A model generated the notes under the pieces. It was given only the letters and a program-made list of their open reading frames with translations. It was not told the DNA's origin and searched no databases. A DNA stretch of 64,000 nt, taken from Jannaschia sp. S6380. Lineage in GTDB: Bacteria; Pseudomonadota; Alphaproteobacteria; Rhodobacterales; Rhodobacteraceae. Numbering within the stretch: the first letter of the stretch is position 1; every line of letters starts with the position of its first letter. Location of the stretch: assembly GCF_023015695.1 (NCBI RefSeq), contig NZ_JALKAS010000001.1, positions 1,178,001 to 1,242,000 on the forward strand, given 5' to 3'. Both the position numbers and the translations under genes were made by a program. This document shows positions 35,489 to 44,959 of the stretch, piece after piece.

Positions 35489-36313
35489 ATGAACCAGATG
35501 ACCGCCACGCCGACCGCCGCCCCCGTCCTGCCCGATGCCCAGACCGTGACGTCCGTGACCCACTGGACCGACAGGCTGTTCAGCTTCCGCGTCACGCGGC
35601 CCGCCTCGCTGCGCTTTCGGTCGGGCGAGTTCGTGATGATCGGGTTGATGGGCGACCCGGACCCGAAGACCGGGCGGCAGAAGCCGATCCTGCGGGCCTA
35701 TTCCATCGCCTCGCCTGCCTGGGACGACGAGTTGGAGTTCTATTCGATCAAGGTTCAGGACGGCCCTCTGACGTCGCGGTTGCAGCATATCCAGCCGGGC
35801 GATCAGATCATCCTGCGCCCCAAACCCGTGGGCACGCTGGTCCACGACGCGCTCCTGCCCGGCAAGCGGCTTTGGTTCTTTTCCACCGGCACCGGGTTCG
35901 CGCCCTTCGCCTCGCTCCTGCGCGAACCGGAGACGTGGGAAAGCTATGACGAGGTCATCGTGACCCATACCTGCCGCGAAGTGGCGGAACTGGAGTATGG
36001 CCGGCGCCTGATCGCGGACCTGCGGCGGGACGAACTGATCGGGGAGTTGATCGGCGACAAGCTGAAATACTATCCGACCACAACACGCGAGACGTCGCCC
36101 GTGATGGGCCGGATCACCGACCGGCTACGCGATGGCAGCGCTTTTGCCGATCTCGGCGTCGATGGCATTGCCCCCGAGACGGACCGCGCGATGGTCTGCG
36201 GATCGCTCGATTTCAACGTCGAGATGAAAGAGGTCCTGGAGGGGTTCGGCCTTGAGGAAGGCGCGAACTCCGATCCCAAGCACTACGTCGTCGAAAAGGC
36301 ATTCGTCGGCTGA
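35489..36313 (+). CDS. fpr: Ferredoxin-NADP+ reductase
   Basis: 274 residues. FAD-binding 'RAYSIASPAWDDELEFYSIKV' and NADP-binding 'FSTGTGFAPFASLLRE' motifs are present, ending in the typical 'YVVEKAFVG' C-terminus. In this context it probably reduces ferredoxin for the sulfite reductase. ATG 35489 begins 'MNQMTATP'. It lies 51 bases after DUF934 and may be read from its own or the cys promoter. A bidirectional hairpin follows at 36368-36403. Confidence 0.95.
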   Translation: MNQMTATPTAAPVLPDAQTVTSVTHWTDRLFSFRVTRPASLRFRSGEFVMIGLMGDPDPKTGRQKPILRAYSIASPAWDDELEFYSIKVQDGPLTSRLQHIQPGDQIILRPKPVGTLVHDALLPGKRLWFFSTGTGFAPFASLLREPETWESYDEVIVTHTCREVAELEYGRRLIADLRRDELIGELIGDKLKYYPTTTRETSPVMGRITDRLRDGSAFADLGVDGIAPETDRAMVCGSLDFNVEMKEVLEGFGLEEGANSDPKHYVVEKAFVG

Positions 36314-36367
36314 ACCGCCAGGGACATTCCGCCTGAGGGAGGCGGGAACGACCGGAAAACGCATGAT

Positions 36368-36403
36368 AAAAAGGCCGCGCGGGTATGTCCCACGCGGCCC
36401 TTT
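36368..36403. terminator. Bidirectional hairpin between fpr and the acidic repeat protein gene
   Basis: AAAGGCCGCGCGGG and CCCACGCGGCCCTTT form a stem with one bulge and one mismatch around a short loop. An A run on one side and a T run on the other suit termination in both directions, which fits two convergent genes. Confidence 0.7.
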
Positions 36404-36420
36404 ATCGGGTCATTCGCGTA

Positions 36421-37365
36421 TCACTCGGTCACAAGGCGGTTCTGCAACTGCTCGATGATGCCCGAGATCAGCTCGGGATTGTCGCGCGCGCCTTCGATCC
36501 CCGTGCGGAGGGTCTGCTTGGTCACGGCGTTCAGGTCCGACTCGTCGACATAGATCAGGAGGGCATCGGCATCGAAGCCTTCCTCCGTCAGCAGCGTATC
36601 GAGATCGGCCTCGCCGGCGGCGGCATCGCCCTCGACGGGTTGGATCGCGACGGTGCCAGTCGTGACGTCGGCTTCGGTGCCTTCGACTTCGCCGTCCAGT
36701 CCTTCGATCGCGACCTCGTCGGTCGCCTCCTCGATGGCGTCGCCCGTGGCCTCGACCGCGTCGCCGGCGGCATCGGCCGTGGCTTCCGCGGCTCCCTCGA
36801 CCGTCTCGGCGGCATCTTCCACCGCTTCGCCCGTGGCGTCGGCTGCGTCGTCCAAGGCCTCGCCGGTGGCGTCGGCCGCATCGTCAACGGCCTCGACCGT
36901 CGCGTCAACCGCGTCGCCGGTCGCCTCGGCCGCATCGTCCGCGGCTTCGGCCGTGGCATCGGCCGCGTCGTCGACGGCCTCGGTGATCGGAACGGTCGTC
37001 TCCGTCACCTCACCCTCCGCGTCGGCGGCGATATCGGGGGCTTCCTCGGTCAGGGGAACGGTCGTTTCCACGACGTCGCCCTCGGCCTCCTCGGTGCCTT
37101 CCAGCGCGGCCTCGGCCTCCTCCTCGGTCGGCAGGTCGACATCGGCGCCTTCCACGACTGCCTCGGTGTTGGTCTCGGGCTCCAGATCGGGGGCGGGCTC
37201 GACGACCACGACCTCGGCATCGTCGACGACTTCCTCCTCGGTTACCAGCGGACCGTCGACGGGGGCATCCGCGACCTCGCCGGCCTCGTCGAAGCGGCCG
37301 ATGACGATCCAGGCCAGGACGGCCACGACGAGGACCGCGAGCCCTACGATCAGATTTCGCGACAT
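36421..37365 (-). CDS. Membrane-anchored acidic protein with 11-residue repeats
   Basis: 314 residues. One N-terminal hydrophobic helix ('LIVGLAVLVVAVLAWIVIG') is followed by a very acidic linker and a tract of about 8 imperfect 11-residue repeats such as DAADATGEALD and DAADATGEAVE (residues about 130-215). The last about 75 residues are non-repetitive ('GFDADALLIYVDESDLNAVTKQTLR'). The 11-residue period suggests an amphipathic LEA- or apolipoprotein-like helix. The function is unknown. It is probably anchored in the inner membrane with the repeats in the periplasm. A strong AAGGAG precedes ATG 37365. Confidence 0.8.
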   Translation of the reverse strand: MSRNLIVGLAVLVVAVLAWIVIGRFDEAGEVADAPVDGPLVTEEEVVDDAEVVVVEPAPDLEPETNTEAVVEGADVDLPTEEEAEAALEGTEEAEGDVVETTVPLTEEAPDIAADAEGEVTETTVPITEAVDDAADATAEAADDAAEATGDAVDATVEAVDDAADATGEALDDAADATGEAVEDAAETVEGAAEATADAAGDAVEATGDAIEEATDEVAIEGLDGEVEGTEADVTTGTVAIQPVEGDAAAGEADLDTLLTEEGFDADALLIYVDESDLNAVTKQTLRTGIEGARDNPELISGIIEQLQNRLVTE

Positions 37366-37479
37366 GGGTAATCTCCTTCATGCGGTTGTGCGTGCCCGGC
37401 CCTTGAACCAGTGCCATCGCAGGTTCAATCCGAAACACCCCCCGGTTGTTCCCCGGGGCAGGCGACCGCCGCTTCCGGC

Positions 37480-37508
37480 TTGAAGAAACGAATGGCTGCG
37501 GCTACGTA
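37480..37508 (+). promoter_or_regulatory. Candidate infC promoter
   Basis: TTGAAG (37480-37485), a 17-base spacer, then TACGTA (37503-37508) lie 38 bases upstream of the infC start. The spacing is right for a housekeeping sigma promoter; the -10 element is weak. Confidence 0.35.
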
Positions 37509-37546
37509 GTTGCCCTGTCAGCAACGTCCCTGGAAGGACCACGACC

Positions 37547-38092
37547 ATCGCCCGAAGACCACACAACGCGCCCCCGCAGCGCGACACCGGACCCCGCGTC
37601 AACGACCGCATCCGCGCCGTCGAGATTCGCCTGATCGGCGCCGATGGCGAAAACGTGGGCGTCGTCAGCCCCGCCCGCGCCCGCCAGCTGGCCGAGGATG
37701 CCGGCCTCGACCTTGTCGAGATCAGCCCGAACGCGACGCCGCCCGTCTGCAAGATAATGGATTTCGGCAAGTTCAAGTACGAGACCCAGAAGAAGGAATC
37801 CGAGGCGCGCAAGAAGCAGAAGATCATCGAGGTGAAGGAGGTGAAGTTCCGCCCCAACACCGACACGCATGATTACGACGTCAAGATGCGCAACGTCTTC
37901 AAGTTCCTGGAGAACGGCGACAAGGTGAAGGTCACCCTGCGCTTCCGCGGCCGCGAAATGGCCCACCAGAACCTGGGCCGCGAACTTCTGGAACGGGTCG
38001 CCGACGACACCAAGGAAATCGGCAAGGTCGAGAACTTCCCCAAGATGGAAGGCCGGCAGATGGTCATGATGATCGGCCCGACCCAGCGCTGA
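37547..38092 (+). CDS. infC: Translation initiation factor IF-3
   Basis: 181 residues. The N-terminal domain has '[20 protein letters not shown]' and the linker '[15 protein letters not shown]'. The C-terminal domain has '[19 protein letters not shown]' and ends in '[11 protein letters not shown]'. There is no ATG or GTG near the family N-terminus (ARRPHNAPP). The reading starts at ATC 37547, with GGAAGGA 8 bases upstream. Non-AUG infC starts are known and let IF-3 repress its own synthesis. A hairpin with a T run follows. Confidence 0.93.
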   Translation: MARRPHNAPPQRDTGPRVNDRIRAVEIRLIGADGENVGVVSPARARQLAEDAGLDLVEISPNATPPVCKIMDFGKFKYETQKKESEARKKQKIIEVKEVKFRPNTDTHDYDVKMRNVFKFLENGDKVKVTLRFRGREMAHQNLGRELLERVADDTKEIGKVENFPKMEGRQMVMMIGPTQR

Positions 38093-38116
38093 ACCACCAG
38101 CATATCGAACCGACAC

Positions 38117-38160
38117 GCGGGCGCGCCTTGATGCAGATCAGGGCGCGCCCGCTGCGTTTT
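38117..38160 (+). terminator. infC terminator
   Basis: GCGGGCGCGCC (38117-38127) and GGCGCGCCCGC (38142-38152) form a perfect 11-bp stem, with TGAT/ATCA extending it inside the loop. TGCGTTTT follows, suitable for rho-independent termination. Confidence 0.75.
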
Positions 38161-38196
38161 GCGCAGTCTTCCAACCGTTGAAAGCCGGAGGATGAC

Positions 38197-38640
38197 ATGC
38201 CGTTCGAGACGATCCTGCTGAGCTATGACGGCTCGCCCCATGCGCGGCGCGCGCTCGACGCGGCCGTCGAACTGGTCCGGGCGACGGGCGCCGACCTGCA
38301 CGTGGTCAGCACGCCCGAACCCGCCATGCCCGCCATCGTGGTCGCGCCCTACGGGGATATCGCCACGATGCCGTTGACCGAGGAACAGATCGAAGAGGCC
38401 GCCGCGGCCATCCGCGAAGATGTGCTGGCCGCGGCGCGGGCGGCGGGCATCGCCGAGCCCGACCTGCATGTTCGGCGCGGCGATCCGGTGGCGAATGCCA
38501 TGTCGGTCGCCGACGCGACGGGCGCCGATCTGATCGTGATGGGACGGCGCGGGCTGGGCGCCTTGGGCTCGCTCGCGCTCGGGTCGGTCAGCCAGGCGAT
38601 CACGCACCGCGCCAGATGCGCCTGCATGACCGTCATCTGA
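38197..38640 (+). CDS. Universal stress protein (UspA family)
   Basis: 147 residues, one Usp domain. The N-terminus 'FETILLSYDGSPHARRALDAA' and the C-terminal ATP-binding pattern 'VMGRRGLGALGSLALGSVSQ' fit nucleotide-binding Usp proteins. Its role is general stress resilience. It is convergent with the CoxM-type gene, 3 bases apart. Confidence 0.93.
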   Translation: MPFETILLSYDGSPHARRALDAAVELVRATGADLHVVSTPEPAMPAIVVAPYGDIATMPLTEEQIEEAAAAIREDVLAAARAAGIAEPDLHVRRGDPVANAMSVADATGADLIVMGRRGLGALGSLALGSVSQAITHRARCACMTVI

Positions 38641-38643
38641 CCA

Positions 38644-39438
38644 TCAGCCGGCCGCCTTCACCGCCCGGGCCGTCATCACGCCGACCAGATGTGCCCGATA
38701 GGCCCCGTCGCCGTGCAGGTCCGAGATCATGCCGCCGGCGTCCGGCGCGGCAAGGGAACGGACCGCGTTTTCGGACCAGTCGGAAGCCAGTGCCTTCTCC
38801 GCCTCGGTCCAGCGGAACACGCCGTCCGACGACGCGCCGGTGATCGCCACCCGCACCCCGTCCGAGAACTTTGCCACGAAGGCCGCGACCAGCGGGAAGC
38901 GGCTGGCGGGCTGGATGAACTTTTCATAGGCGGCGCGTTCGGGCACGGGGAATTTCACCTCGGTGACGATCTCGCCCTCTTCCAATGCGGTCGTGAACAT
39001 GCCCTGGAAGAAGTCTCCCGCCGCGATCTCCCGGTCGTTGGTCACGATCGTCGCGTTCGAGGCCAGCGCCCCCGCCGGATAGCAGGCCGACGGGTCGTTG
39101 TTGGCGAGCGAGCCACCGATCGTTCCGCGCGCCCGCACCGCCGGGTCGCCGATTCGCCCGGCCAGAGAGGCAAGCGCCGGATAGCTGTCGGCGCAGCCCT
39201 TCTGCACTTCGGCATGGGTCGTGCCGCCGCCGATGCAGATTCGTCCGTCATCGTCGGTGCAGATGCCGCGGATCTCGTCGATGCCGGACAGCGCCACCAG
39301 GGTTTCGGTCATCGCAAGCCGTGCCTTCATCGTCGGCAGCAGCGTCTGCCCGCCGCCCAGCGCCTGCGCGTCTTCGCCTTTCAGGGCGGCGACGGCATCC
39401 TGCAGGGTCGACGGCTTTACCAGTTCGAACTCATACAT
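38644..39438 (-). CDS. Molybdenum hydroxylase FAD subunit (CoxM-like)
   Basis: 264 residues, the medium subunit of the xanthine oxidase family. The FAD motifs 'ALGGGQTLLPTMKARL' and 'TIGGSLANNDPSACYPA' are present. It passes electrons from the small Fe-S subunit to the acceptor. It is the most downstream gene of the coxS-VOC-coxL-coxM order on the minus strand and begins 11 bases after the coxL stop. Confidence 0.92.
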   Translation of the reverse strand: MYEFELVKPSTLQDAVAALKGEDAQALGGGQTLLPTMKARLAMTETLVALSGIDEIRGICTDDDGRICIGGGTTHAEVQKGCADSYPALASLAGRIGDPAVRARGTIGGSLANNDPSACYPAGALASNATIVTNDREIAAGDFFQGMFTTALEEGEIVTEVKFPVPERAAYEKFIQPASRFPLVAAFVAKFSDGVRVAITGASSDGVFRWTEAEKALASDWSENAVRSLAAPDAGGMISDLHGDGAYRAHLVGVMTARAVKAAG

Positions 39439-39449
39439 CGTCTCTCTCC

Positions 39450-41894
39450 TCAGGCCGGTCCGCCGACCGTTCGGTCGTGGGTTGTGTTGGAACTATGCGC
39501 CGCGGGCTGCGCCGATCCCTGGTTCGCGGTGCCGCCCTGCATCGCATGCCAGACCCGCGCGGGCGTCAGCGGCATGTCGATATGCGGCACGTCGTGCCCC
39601 CCCGAATGCAGCGCGTCGATCACGGCGTTCACGACCGAAGGCGGTGATCCGATGGCCCCCGCCTCGCCGCAGCCCTTCACGCCGAGCGGGTTGTGGGTGC
39701 AGGGCGTCTGGCAGGACGAGTCCACCTGGAACATCGGGAAGTCATGCGCCCGCGGCATGGCGTAATCCATGTAGCTGGCCGACAGGAGCTGCCCGTCCGC
39801 GTCATAGGCGCAATTTTCCAGCAGGGCCTGCCCGATCCCCTGGGCCAGCCCGCCATGGACCTGCCCCTCGACGATCATCGGGTTGACCACATTGCCGAAA
39901 TCGTCGGCCGCGGCGAAAGCCACGACGTCGACCTTGCCGGTCTCGGGGTCCACCTCCACCTCGCAGGCATAGGCGCCGGCGGGATAGGTGAAGTTGTTCG
40001 GGTCGTAGAACGCCGTCTCCTCCAGCCCGGGCTCGATATCCTCCAGCGGATAGTTGTGGGGCACGTAGGCCGCGAGCGTCACGTCGCCCCAGGCCACGGA
40101 CTTGTCGGTGCCCGCAACGGTGAACTTGCCGTCCTTCAGTTCGATATCCTCGTCCGACGCCTCCATCAGGTGCGCGGCGATCTTGCGGGCCTTGGCGATG
40201 ATCTTCTCGGTCGCGCGATAGATCGCCGACCCGCCCACGGCCAGCGATCGCGAGCCATAGGTACCCATGCCCATCGGCGTGTTGGCGGTGTCGCCATGCA
40301 CGATCTCGACCTGATCCTCGGGGATTCCGATCATGTCGGCCACGACCTGCGGGAAGGACGTCTCGTGCCCCTGCCCGTGGCTGTGGCTGCCGGTCATCAC
40401 CACCAGCCCGCCGGTCGCGTTCACGCGGACCGTCGCCGACTCGTAGAGCCCTGCCCGCGCGCCGAGCTGGCCGACCAGGTGCGACGGCGCGATGCCGCAC
40501 GCCTCGATATAGGAATTGATGCCGAGGCCGCGCAGCTTGCCGCGGGCCTCGCTCTCCTGCCGCCGCGCCGCGAACCCGTCGCGGTCGATCATCGACAGCA
40601 GCTTGTCCATCGTCGCGTTGTAGTCGCCGGTGTCGTATTCCACCGCGACCGGCGTGGCATAGGGGAACTCGGTCACGTAGTTTTGCCGCCGCAACTCGAC
40701 CGGATCGACGCCCAACTCGCGCGCGGCCTTGTCGATCACGCGTTCCAGCTGGAACGTGGCCTCGGGCCGGCCTGCGCCGCGATAGGCATCGACCGGCACG
40801 GTGTTGGTGAAGACCGCCTTCACGTTCACGTATATCACAGGCGTCTTGTAGTTGCCCGCCATCAGCGTGCCGTGCAGCCAGGTCGGCACCGATGGCGCGA
40901 AGGTCGACAGATAGGCGCCCATGTTGGCATGCGTTTCCGTGCGGATCGCGGTGAAGTTGTGGTCGGCGTCCAGTGCCAGTTCGATCCGGGTGACGTGATC
41001 GCGGCCATGCGCGTCGGACATGAAGGCCTCGCCCCGCGTCGAGGTCCACTTGACCGGACGCTCCAGGGCCTTGGCGGCGAAGGTGCAGAAGGCTTCCTCC
41101 GCGTAATGGAAGATCTTGGTGCCGAAGCCCCCGCCCACGTCCGGCGCCACGACGCGCAGCTTGTGCTCGGGAATGCCGAGGACGAAGGCCCCCATCAGCA
41201 GGCGGATCACATGCGGGTTCTGCGACGTGGTGTAGAGTGTCGACTCGCCGCTGTGCCCGGCATAATCGCCCACCGCCACGCGCGGCTCCATCGGGTTTGC
41301 GATCAGGCGGTTGTTGACCAGCTCCAGCGTGGTGACATGGGCAGCCTCGGAAATCGCCTTGTCGACCGCCTCCTTGTTCTCCTGCACGAAGCCCCAATCG
41401 TAGCAGAGGTTCGACGTCAGGTCGTCATGCACCTTGGGCGCACCTTCGGCCAGCGCGGACTTCATGTCGATGACGGCGGGCAGATCCTCGGTCTCGACCA
41501 CGATGGCCTCGGCGGCGTCACGGGCCTCCTCGCGCGTTTCGGCCACGACCGCGGCGATCGGGTCACCGACATGGCGCACCTTGCCCTCGGCCAGGATCGG
41601 GTGCTTGGGCTCCTGCATGGGATTGCCGTCGATCGAGGTGATCTGCCAGCCGCAGGGCATGCCGCCCACACCTTCGAAATCCTTCGACGTGAAGACCCGG
41701 ATCACACCCGCCATCCCCTCGGCAGCAGACGTGTCGATCGACTGGATCCGCCCATGCGCCACGTCCGAGCGCAGGAAAACGACATGCGCCTGCCCGGCCA
41801 CGTTGATGTCGTCGGTATAGCGGCCCTTCCCGGTCAGAAATCGAACGTCCTCGCGCCGCTTGGGGCTGGCGCCAATTCCGGTGTCCTTGGGCAT
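39450..41894 (-). CDS. Form II CoxL-type molybdenum hydroxylase large subunit
   Basis: 814 residues. The molybdopterin-binding subunit of the xanthine oxidase family. The active-site loop is AYRGAGR at residues 370-376, which marks form II; true aerobic CO dehydrogenases carry AYXCSFR. The conserved '[19 protein letters not shown]' segment has the catalytic Glu. The N-terminus '[19 protein letters not shown]' is typical. The substrate of form II enzymes is mostly unproven. The C-terminus carries a low-complexity tail ([12 protein letters not shown]) longer than in many homologues. Confidence 0.92.
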   Translation of the reverse strand: MPKDTGIGASPKRREDVRFLTGKGRYTDDINVAGQAHVVFLRSDVAHGRIQSIDTSAAEGMAGVIRVFTSKDFEGVGGMPCGWQITSIDGNPMQEPKHPILAEGKVRHVGDPIAAVVAETREEARDAAEAIVVETEDLPAVIDMKSALAEGAPKVHDDLTSNLCYDWGFVQENKEAVDKAISEAAHVTTLELVNNRLIANPMEPRVAVGDYAGHSGESTLYTTSQNPHVIRLLMGAFVLGIPEHKLRVVAPDVGGGFGTKIFHYAEEAFCTFAAKALERPVKWTSTRGEAFMSDAHGRDHVTRIELALDADHNFTAIRTETHANMGAYLSTFAPSVPTWLHGTLMAGNYKTPVIYVNVKAVFTNTVPVDAYRGAGRPEATFQLERVIDKAARELGVDPVELRRQNYVTEFPYATPVAVEYDTGDYNATMDKLLSMIDRDGFAARRQESEARGKLRGLGINSYIEACGIAPSHLVGQLGARAGLYESATVRVNATGGLVVMTGSHSHGQGHETSFPQVVADMIGIPEDQVEIVHGDTANTPMGMGTYGSRSLAVGGSAIYRATEKIIAKARKIAAHLMEASDEDIELKDGKFTVAGTDKSVAWGDVTLAAYVPHNYPLEDIEPGLEETAFYDPNNFTYPAGAYACEVEVDPETGKVDVVAFAAADDFGNVVNPMIVEGQVHGGLAQGIGQALLENCAYDADGQLLSASYMDYAMPRAHDFPMFQVDSSCQTPCTHNPLGVKGCGEAGAIGSPPSVVNAVIDALHSGGHDVPHIDMPLTPARVWHAMQGGTANQGSAQPAAHSSNTTHDRTVGGPA

Positions 41895-42014
41895 ATCGTG
41901 GTCCTCCCTGGGCGGCGCGCCGCCGGTTGTCTCGTGGTGGGGGCGCGGCTCCTCCCTTCCGCGCCCCCGCGGGGTCGATGGCAGCCTCAGCGCCCGCCCC
42001 CGTTTCCGCAGGCG

Positions 42015-42350
42015 TCAGTCCGGCCGCTGATGCAGGCCGAAACGTGCCCCCCGCGGGTCCTTGCAGGTCGCGAAGCGACCCAGCGGGCCGGCATTCTCGA
42101 TCCGGCCCATCAGTGTTCCACCCAGTTCCGCGACCCGCGATGCCGCCGCGTCGATGTCGGGGACCGCAAGATTGGGCACGACGCAAGGCGCATCCCCGCC
42201 ATTCAGCCCGACCTGCCGCGCGCCATCCTCGAAATAACCTGCGCCCGCATCGTCCATCGCGACCCAGGGCCAGTCGAACAGCGCGCCGAAGAACGCCTTC
42301 GCCGCCGCCGGGTCGTCGCTTCCGATCTCGATGAAGTCGGGTGCGGTCAT
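42015..42350 (-). CDS. VOC-family (glyoxalase-like) protein
   Basis: 111 residues, one vicinal-oxygen-chelate fold: 'FIEIGSDDPAAAKAFFGALF' at the start and 'ATCKDPRGARFGLHQ' at the end. It lies between coxS and coxL of the molybdenum hydroxylase cluster, 1 base after the coxS stop. Its role there is unknown; a substrate- or product-handling role is only inference from position. Confidence 0.85.
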   Translation of the reverse strand: MTAPDFIEIGSDDPAAAKAFFGALFDWPWVAMDDAGAGYFEDGARQVGLNGGDAPCVVPNLAVPDIDAAASRVAELGGTLMGRIENAGPLGRFATCKDPRGARFGLHQRPD

Positions 42351-42351
42351 G

Positions 42352-42837
42352 CTATTCCGCCGCCACCGGCGCGACGTCCTGCCCCGAGGCCGCCATCACC
42401 GCCTTGACGATGTTATGGTAGCCCGTGCAGCGGCAGATATTGCCCTCGAGATAGTGGCGGACCTCGGCCTCGGACGGCTTCGGGTTCTCCTTCAGAAGGG
42501 CCGCCGCCGACATCACCATGCCCGGCGTGCAGAAGCCGCATTGCAGCCCGTGATAGTCCTGGAACGCCTGCTGGATCGCACTCAGGCTGCCATCGGTGCC
42601 CGCCATCCCCTCGATCGTCGTGACCTCGGCGCCGTCGACCTCCTGCGCGAGGACGGTGCAGGCCTTGACCGGTTCGCCGTCCAGATGGACGACACAGGCA
42701 CCGCATTGCGACGTATCGCATCCGACATGCGTACCGGTCAGGCGCAGCCCCTCGCGCAGCCAGTCGACCAGCAGGGTCCGGCCCTCGGCCTCGGCACTGC
42801 GGGGCTTGCCGTTCACGGTCATGGTGACCTTGCTCAT
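42352..42837 (-). CDS. Molybdenum hydroxylase 2Fe-2S subunit (CoxS-like)
   Basis: 161 residues. The plant-type [2Fe-2S] Cys are C40, C45, C48 and C60; the second cluster Cys are C100, C103, C135 and C137 ('GFCTPGM', '[10 protein letters not shown]'). It carries electrons from the molybdenum site to the FAD subunit. Two ATGs are adjacent (42840 and 42837); 42837 fits the family and the GGAGGA spacing. It is the first gene of the structural group. Confidence 0.94.
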   Translation of the reverse strand: MSKVTMTVNGKPRSAEAEGRTLLVDWLREGLRLTGTHVGCDTSQCGACVVHLDGEPVKACTVLAQEVDGAEVTTIEGMAGTDGSLSAIQQAFQDYHGLQCGFCTPGMVMSAAALLKENPKPSEAEVRHYLEGNICRCTGYHNIVKAVMAASGQDVAPVAAE

Positions 42838-42895
42838 CATCTCGTCCTCCCTCGTCCCGCGATCAGTCAAGCACAGGACCGACCACCGGGAAACC

Positions 42896-43894
42896 TCAAT
42901 TTTTCCCATGACTCCCGCTGGGGCGCATCGGGTCACGCAGCTGGGGCCGGGTCGGGATTTCCTTCAGCAGGCCCCCGACCCCCATCGCCGCGATCTCCGC
43001 ATCGGTGACCGGAATGCCGCAGATCGCCCGCTCCAGGATCCAGTCGGCCCCGTTCAGCGCGGGGGACCGCGCACAGCCCGGCAGGCCGACCACATGCGCG
43101 CCGTCCAACTTCCCCAGCATCATGAGGTTGCCCGGATCGACCGGCATCCCGAACCGCGTGACCGTCCCGTCCGCGCGGCGCAGCGCGGCCGGCGCCACGT
43201 CGCCCAAGTCCGACGTGGCCGAGGCGGTCAGGATCAGCCGCAGCGGCGCATCCACCCGTTGCAGGGCCGCCGCCAACGGCGCGACGTCATGGGGCACCTC
43301 GTGCACGTCGCAGGCGACCCCCATCCGGTCGAGGCGCGTGGTCACCGCGGCGGAGGCCGTAGCGCCGCCCGGCAGCGTCGTGACGATCAGCGCCGCGCGC
43401 CCGATCACCGGCGGGCACAGCGACAGCGCGGCGGTGGCCGCGGCCATCGCCTCCGCCAGCCGGTCGGCCCCGACGGCGTAGGAGATGATCTTGACGGTCG
43501 CTGCCATGGTCCCCGCCGCCACCCGCTGCCAGGGCGGCAGGGTCGCGATGGTGATCAGCGGGTCGACGACGTTGGCCGCGGTGATCGCCGCGCCGTCCAC
43601 GGCCAGGATGCCCGGCCCATCGGCATGAAGGTTCGCCCGCCCCGTCGCAGCCTCACGCACGGTCAGGCCGCGCCCGGCCAACGCGTGGGCGAGACGGGCA
43701 GCGGCCGCGTTCTCCGGCACGTCGCCGGGATCCAGCCGGGCGACGGTGACCCGGGTCAGACCGGCCCCGCGCAGCCGATCGATCGCATCGCGGGTCAGGA
43801 TCTTACCCTTGCGCAGACGACCGTCCGGCAACGCGACCGAATGGGCCAGCACGGCCCCCTCGGCGCGATCCAGGGGGACGGGTCCGAACCTCAT
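42896..43894 (-). CDS. Molybdopterin-binding protein (MoCF/MoeA-like domain)
   Basis: 332 residues with a C-terminal molybdopterin-binding domain ('[21 protein letters not shown]'). An N-terminal segment '[21 protein letters not shown]' resembles MoeA and CinA-like proteins that sit beside molybdenum hydroxylases. It is probably a cofactor-maturation factor. It overlaps the XdhC/CoxI start (ATGA). The 58-base gap to coxS may hold a promoter. Confidence 0.85.
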   Translation of the reverse strand: MRFGPVPLDRAEGAVLAHSVALPDGRLRKGKILTRDAIDRLRGAGLTRVTVARLDPGDVPENAAAARLAHALAGRGLTVREAATGRANLHADGPGILAVDGAAITAANVVDPLITIATLPPWQRVAAGTMAATVKIISYAVGADRLAEAMAAATAALSLCPPVIGRAALIVTTLPGGATASAAVTTRLDRMGVACDVHEVPHDVAPLAAALQRVDAPLRLILTASATSDLGDVAPAALRRADGTVTRFGMPVDPGNLMMLGKLDGAHVVGLPGCARSPALNGADWILERAICGIPVTDAEIAAMGVGGLLKEIPTRPQLRDPMRPSGSHGKN

Positions 43895-44853
43895 GGCTGG
43901 CGCAGGGCACGGGTCATGGCGGCCAGGATCGCCACCGCGATCTCGCCCGGTGTCCTCGACCCGATATCCAGGCCGATAGGCGCGTCGATCCGCGCGATCC
44001 GCTCGGGCGCGACGCCGGCCTGGGTAAGGCGGTCCACCCGCTTGGCATGGGTCCGCGTCGACCCCAGGGCGCCCACATAGAAAGCCGCGCTTTCCAACGC
44101 GACTGTCAGGGCCGGGTCGTCCAACTTGGGGTCGTGCGTCAGCAGGACGACGGCCGTGCGCGCATCCGGCGAAAGCGCCGACATCGCGGCGTCGGGCCAG
44201 TCATGGGTCAGCGCGGTGTCGGGAAAGCGGGCCGTCGAGGCGAAGGCCTCGCGCGGGTCGATCACCGTGGGCGCGTATCCCGCCAGCCGTGCCATCGGCA
44301 CCAGCGCCTGGGCGATATGGACGCCGCCCACCACGATCAGGCGCAAGGGCGGTGCGTGCAGCGTCACGAAGGTTCGGCCGTCGGGCGCGAAGGCCGACCG
44401 GTCCTCGCGCAGGTGGTCGGCGACATCCTCGGTCAGATGCGTGGCGCCGGTTTCGATATCGATCACTTGCCCGACGGCCACCCCACTGCCCCGCGCGGCG
44501 ACAAGATCGGCCAGGACATCCGGGGGCAGCGTGCCGCCCACCGGCTCCAGCAGGATGCGGATCGTCCCGCCGCAGGCCAGGCCCACGGCAAAGGCTTCGT
44601 CGTCGCTGACGCCGTATTCCAGCACCCGGTGCCGACCGTCCGCGAGCGCGTCCATAGCTTCGGCCACCACCGCACCCTCCACGCACCCGCCCGAGACGGA
44701 GCCGACCAGCTCCGCCTCGCCCGAGATGGCGAGCTGCGCGCCGCGCGGCCGGGGGGCGCTGCCCCAGGTTTCGATCACCGTGGCCAGGACCGCGCCTTTG
44801 CCGGCACGATGCCAGTCGAGCGCGGCGGCGGGCGCGTCGTCGAGTGCGGACAT
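43891..44853 (-). CDS. XdhC/CoxI-family molybdenum cofactor sulfuration/insertion protein
   Basis: 320 residues. The N-terminal XdhC motif 'GAVLATVIETWGSAPRPRGAQ' with 'SGGCVEGAVV' and the C-terminal Rossmann segment 'LRLIVVGGVHIAQALVPMA' with 'YVGALGSTRTHAKR' are present. XdhC binds the cofactor and aids sulfuration before insertion. A perfect 11-bp inverted repeat sits directly upstream of its ATG. It is co-translated with the next gene through an ATGA overlap. Confidence 0.93.
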   Translation of the reverse strand: MSALDDAPAAALDWHRAGKGAVLATVIETWGSAPRPRGAQLAISGEAELVGSVSGGCVEGAVVAEAMDALADGRHRVLEYGVSDDEAFAVGLACGGTIRILLEPVGGTLPPDVLADLVAARGSGVAVGQVIDIETGATHLTEDVADHLREDRSAFAPDGRTFVTLHAPPLRLIVVGGVHIAQALVPMARLAGYAPTVIDPREAFASTARFPDTALTHDWPDAAMSALSPDARTAVVLLTHDPKLDDPALTVALESAAFYVGALGSTRTHAKRVDRLTQAGVAPERIARIDAPIGLDIGSRTPGEIAVAILAAMTRALRQP

Positions 44854-44858
44854 GAATA

Positions 44859-44889
44859 GACCCTCCGCCGATCACGATGGCGGAGGGTC
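44859..44889 (-). promoter_or_regulatory. Perfect hairpin directly upstream of the XdhC/CoxI start codon
   Basis: GACCCTCCGCC (44859-44869) and GGCGGAGGGTC (44879-44889) pair perfectly around a 9-base loop, ending 6 bases before the ATG at 44853. It would sit across the ribosome-binding region of the mRNA, or it ends transcription of the upstream OmpA-family gene (stop at 44960). A long U run is absent, so a translational or attenuator role is as likely. Confidence 0.5.
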
Positions 44890-44959
44890 GAGGTGCGAAC
44901 AAGTCTTTGCTATGTGGACGCGCCCCTGGGGGATCGTCCGGGAAATTCCGTTCCGGCGC

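Noticed and set aside
36600..37000. A tandem DNA repeat or CRISPR-like array
   Set aside because: The periodicity is 33 bases and explained by the coding 11-residue repeats; there are no unique spacers.
39450..41894. Aerobic CO dehydrogenase large subunit (form I)
   Set aside because: The active-site loop is AYRGAGR, not AYXCSFR.
39693..42407. A 904-codon plus-strand frame antisense to coxL and coxS
   Set aside because: The minus strand has full CoxL and CoxS motifs; the plus frame is an Arg/His/Asp-rich shadow.
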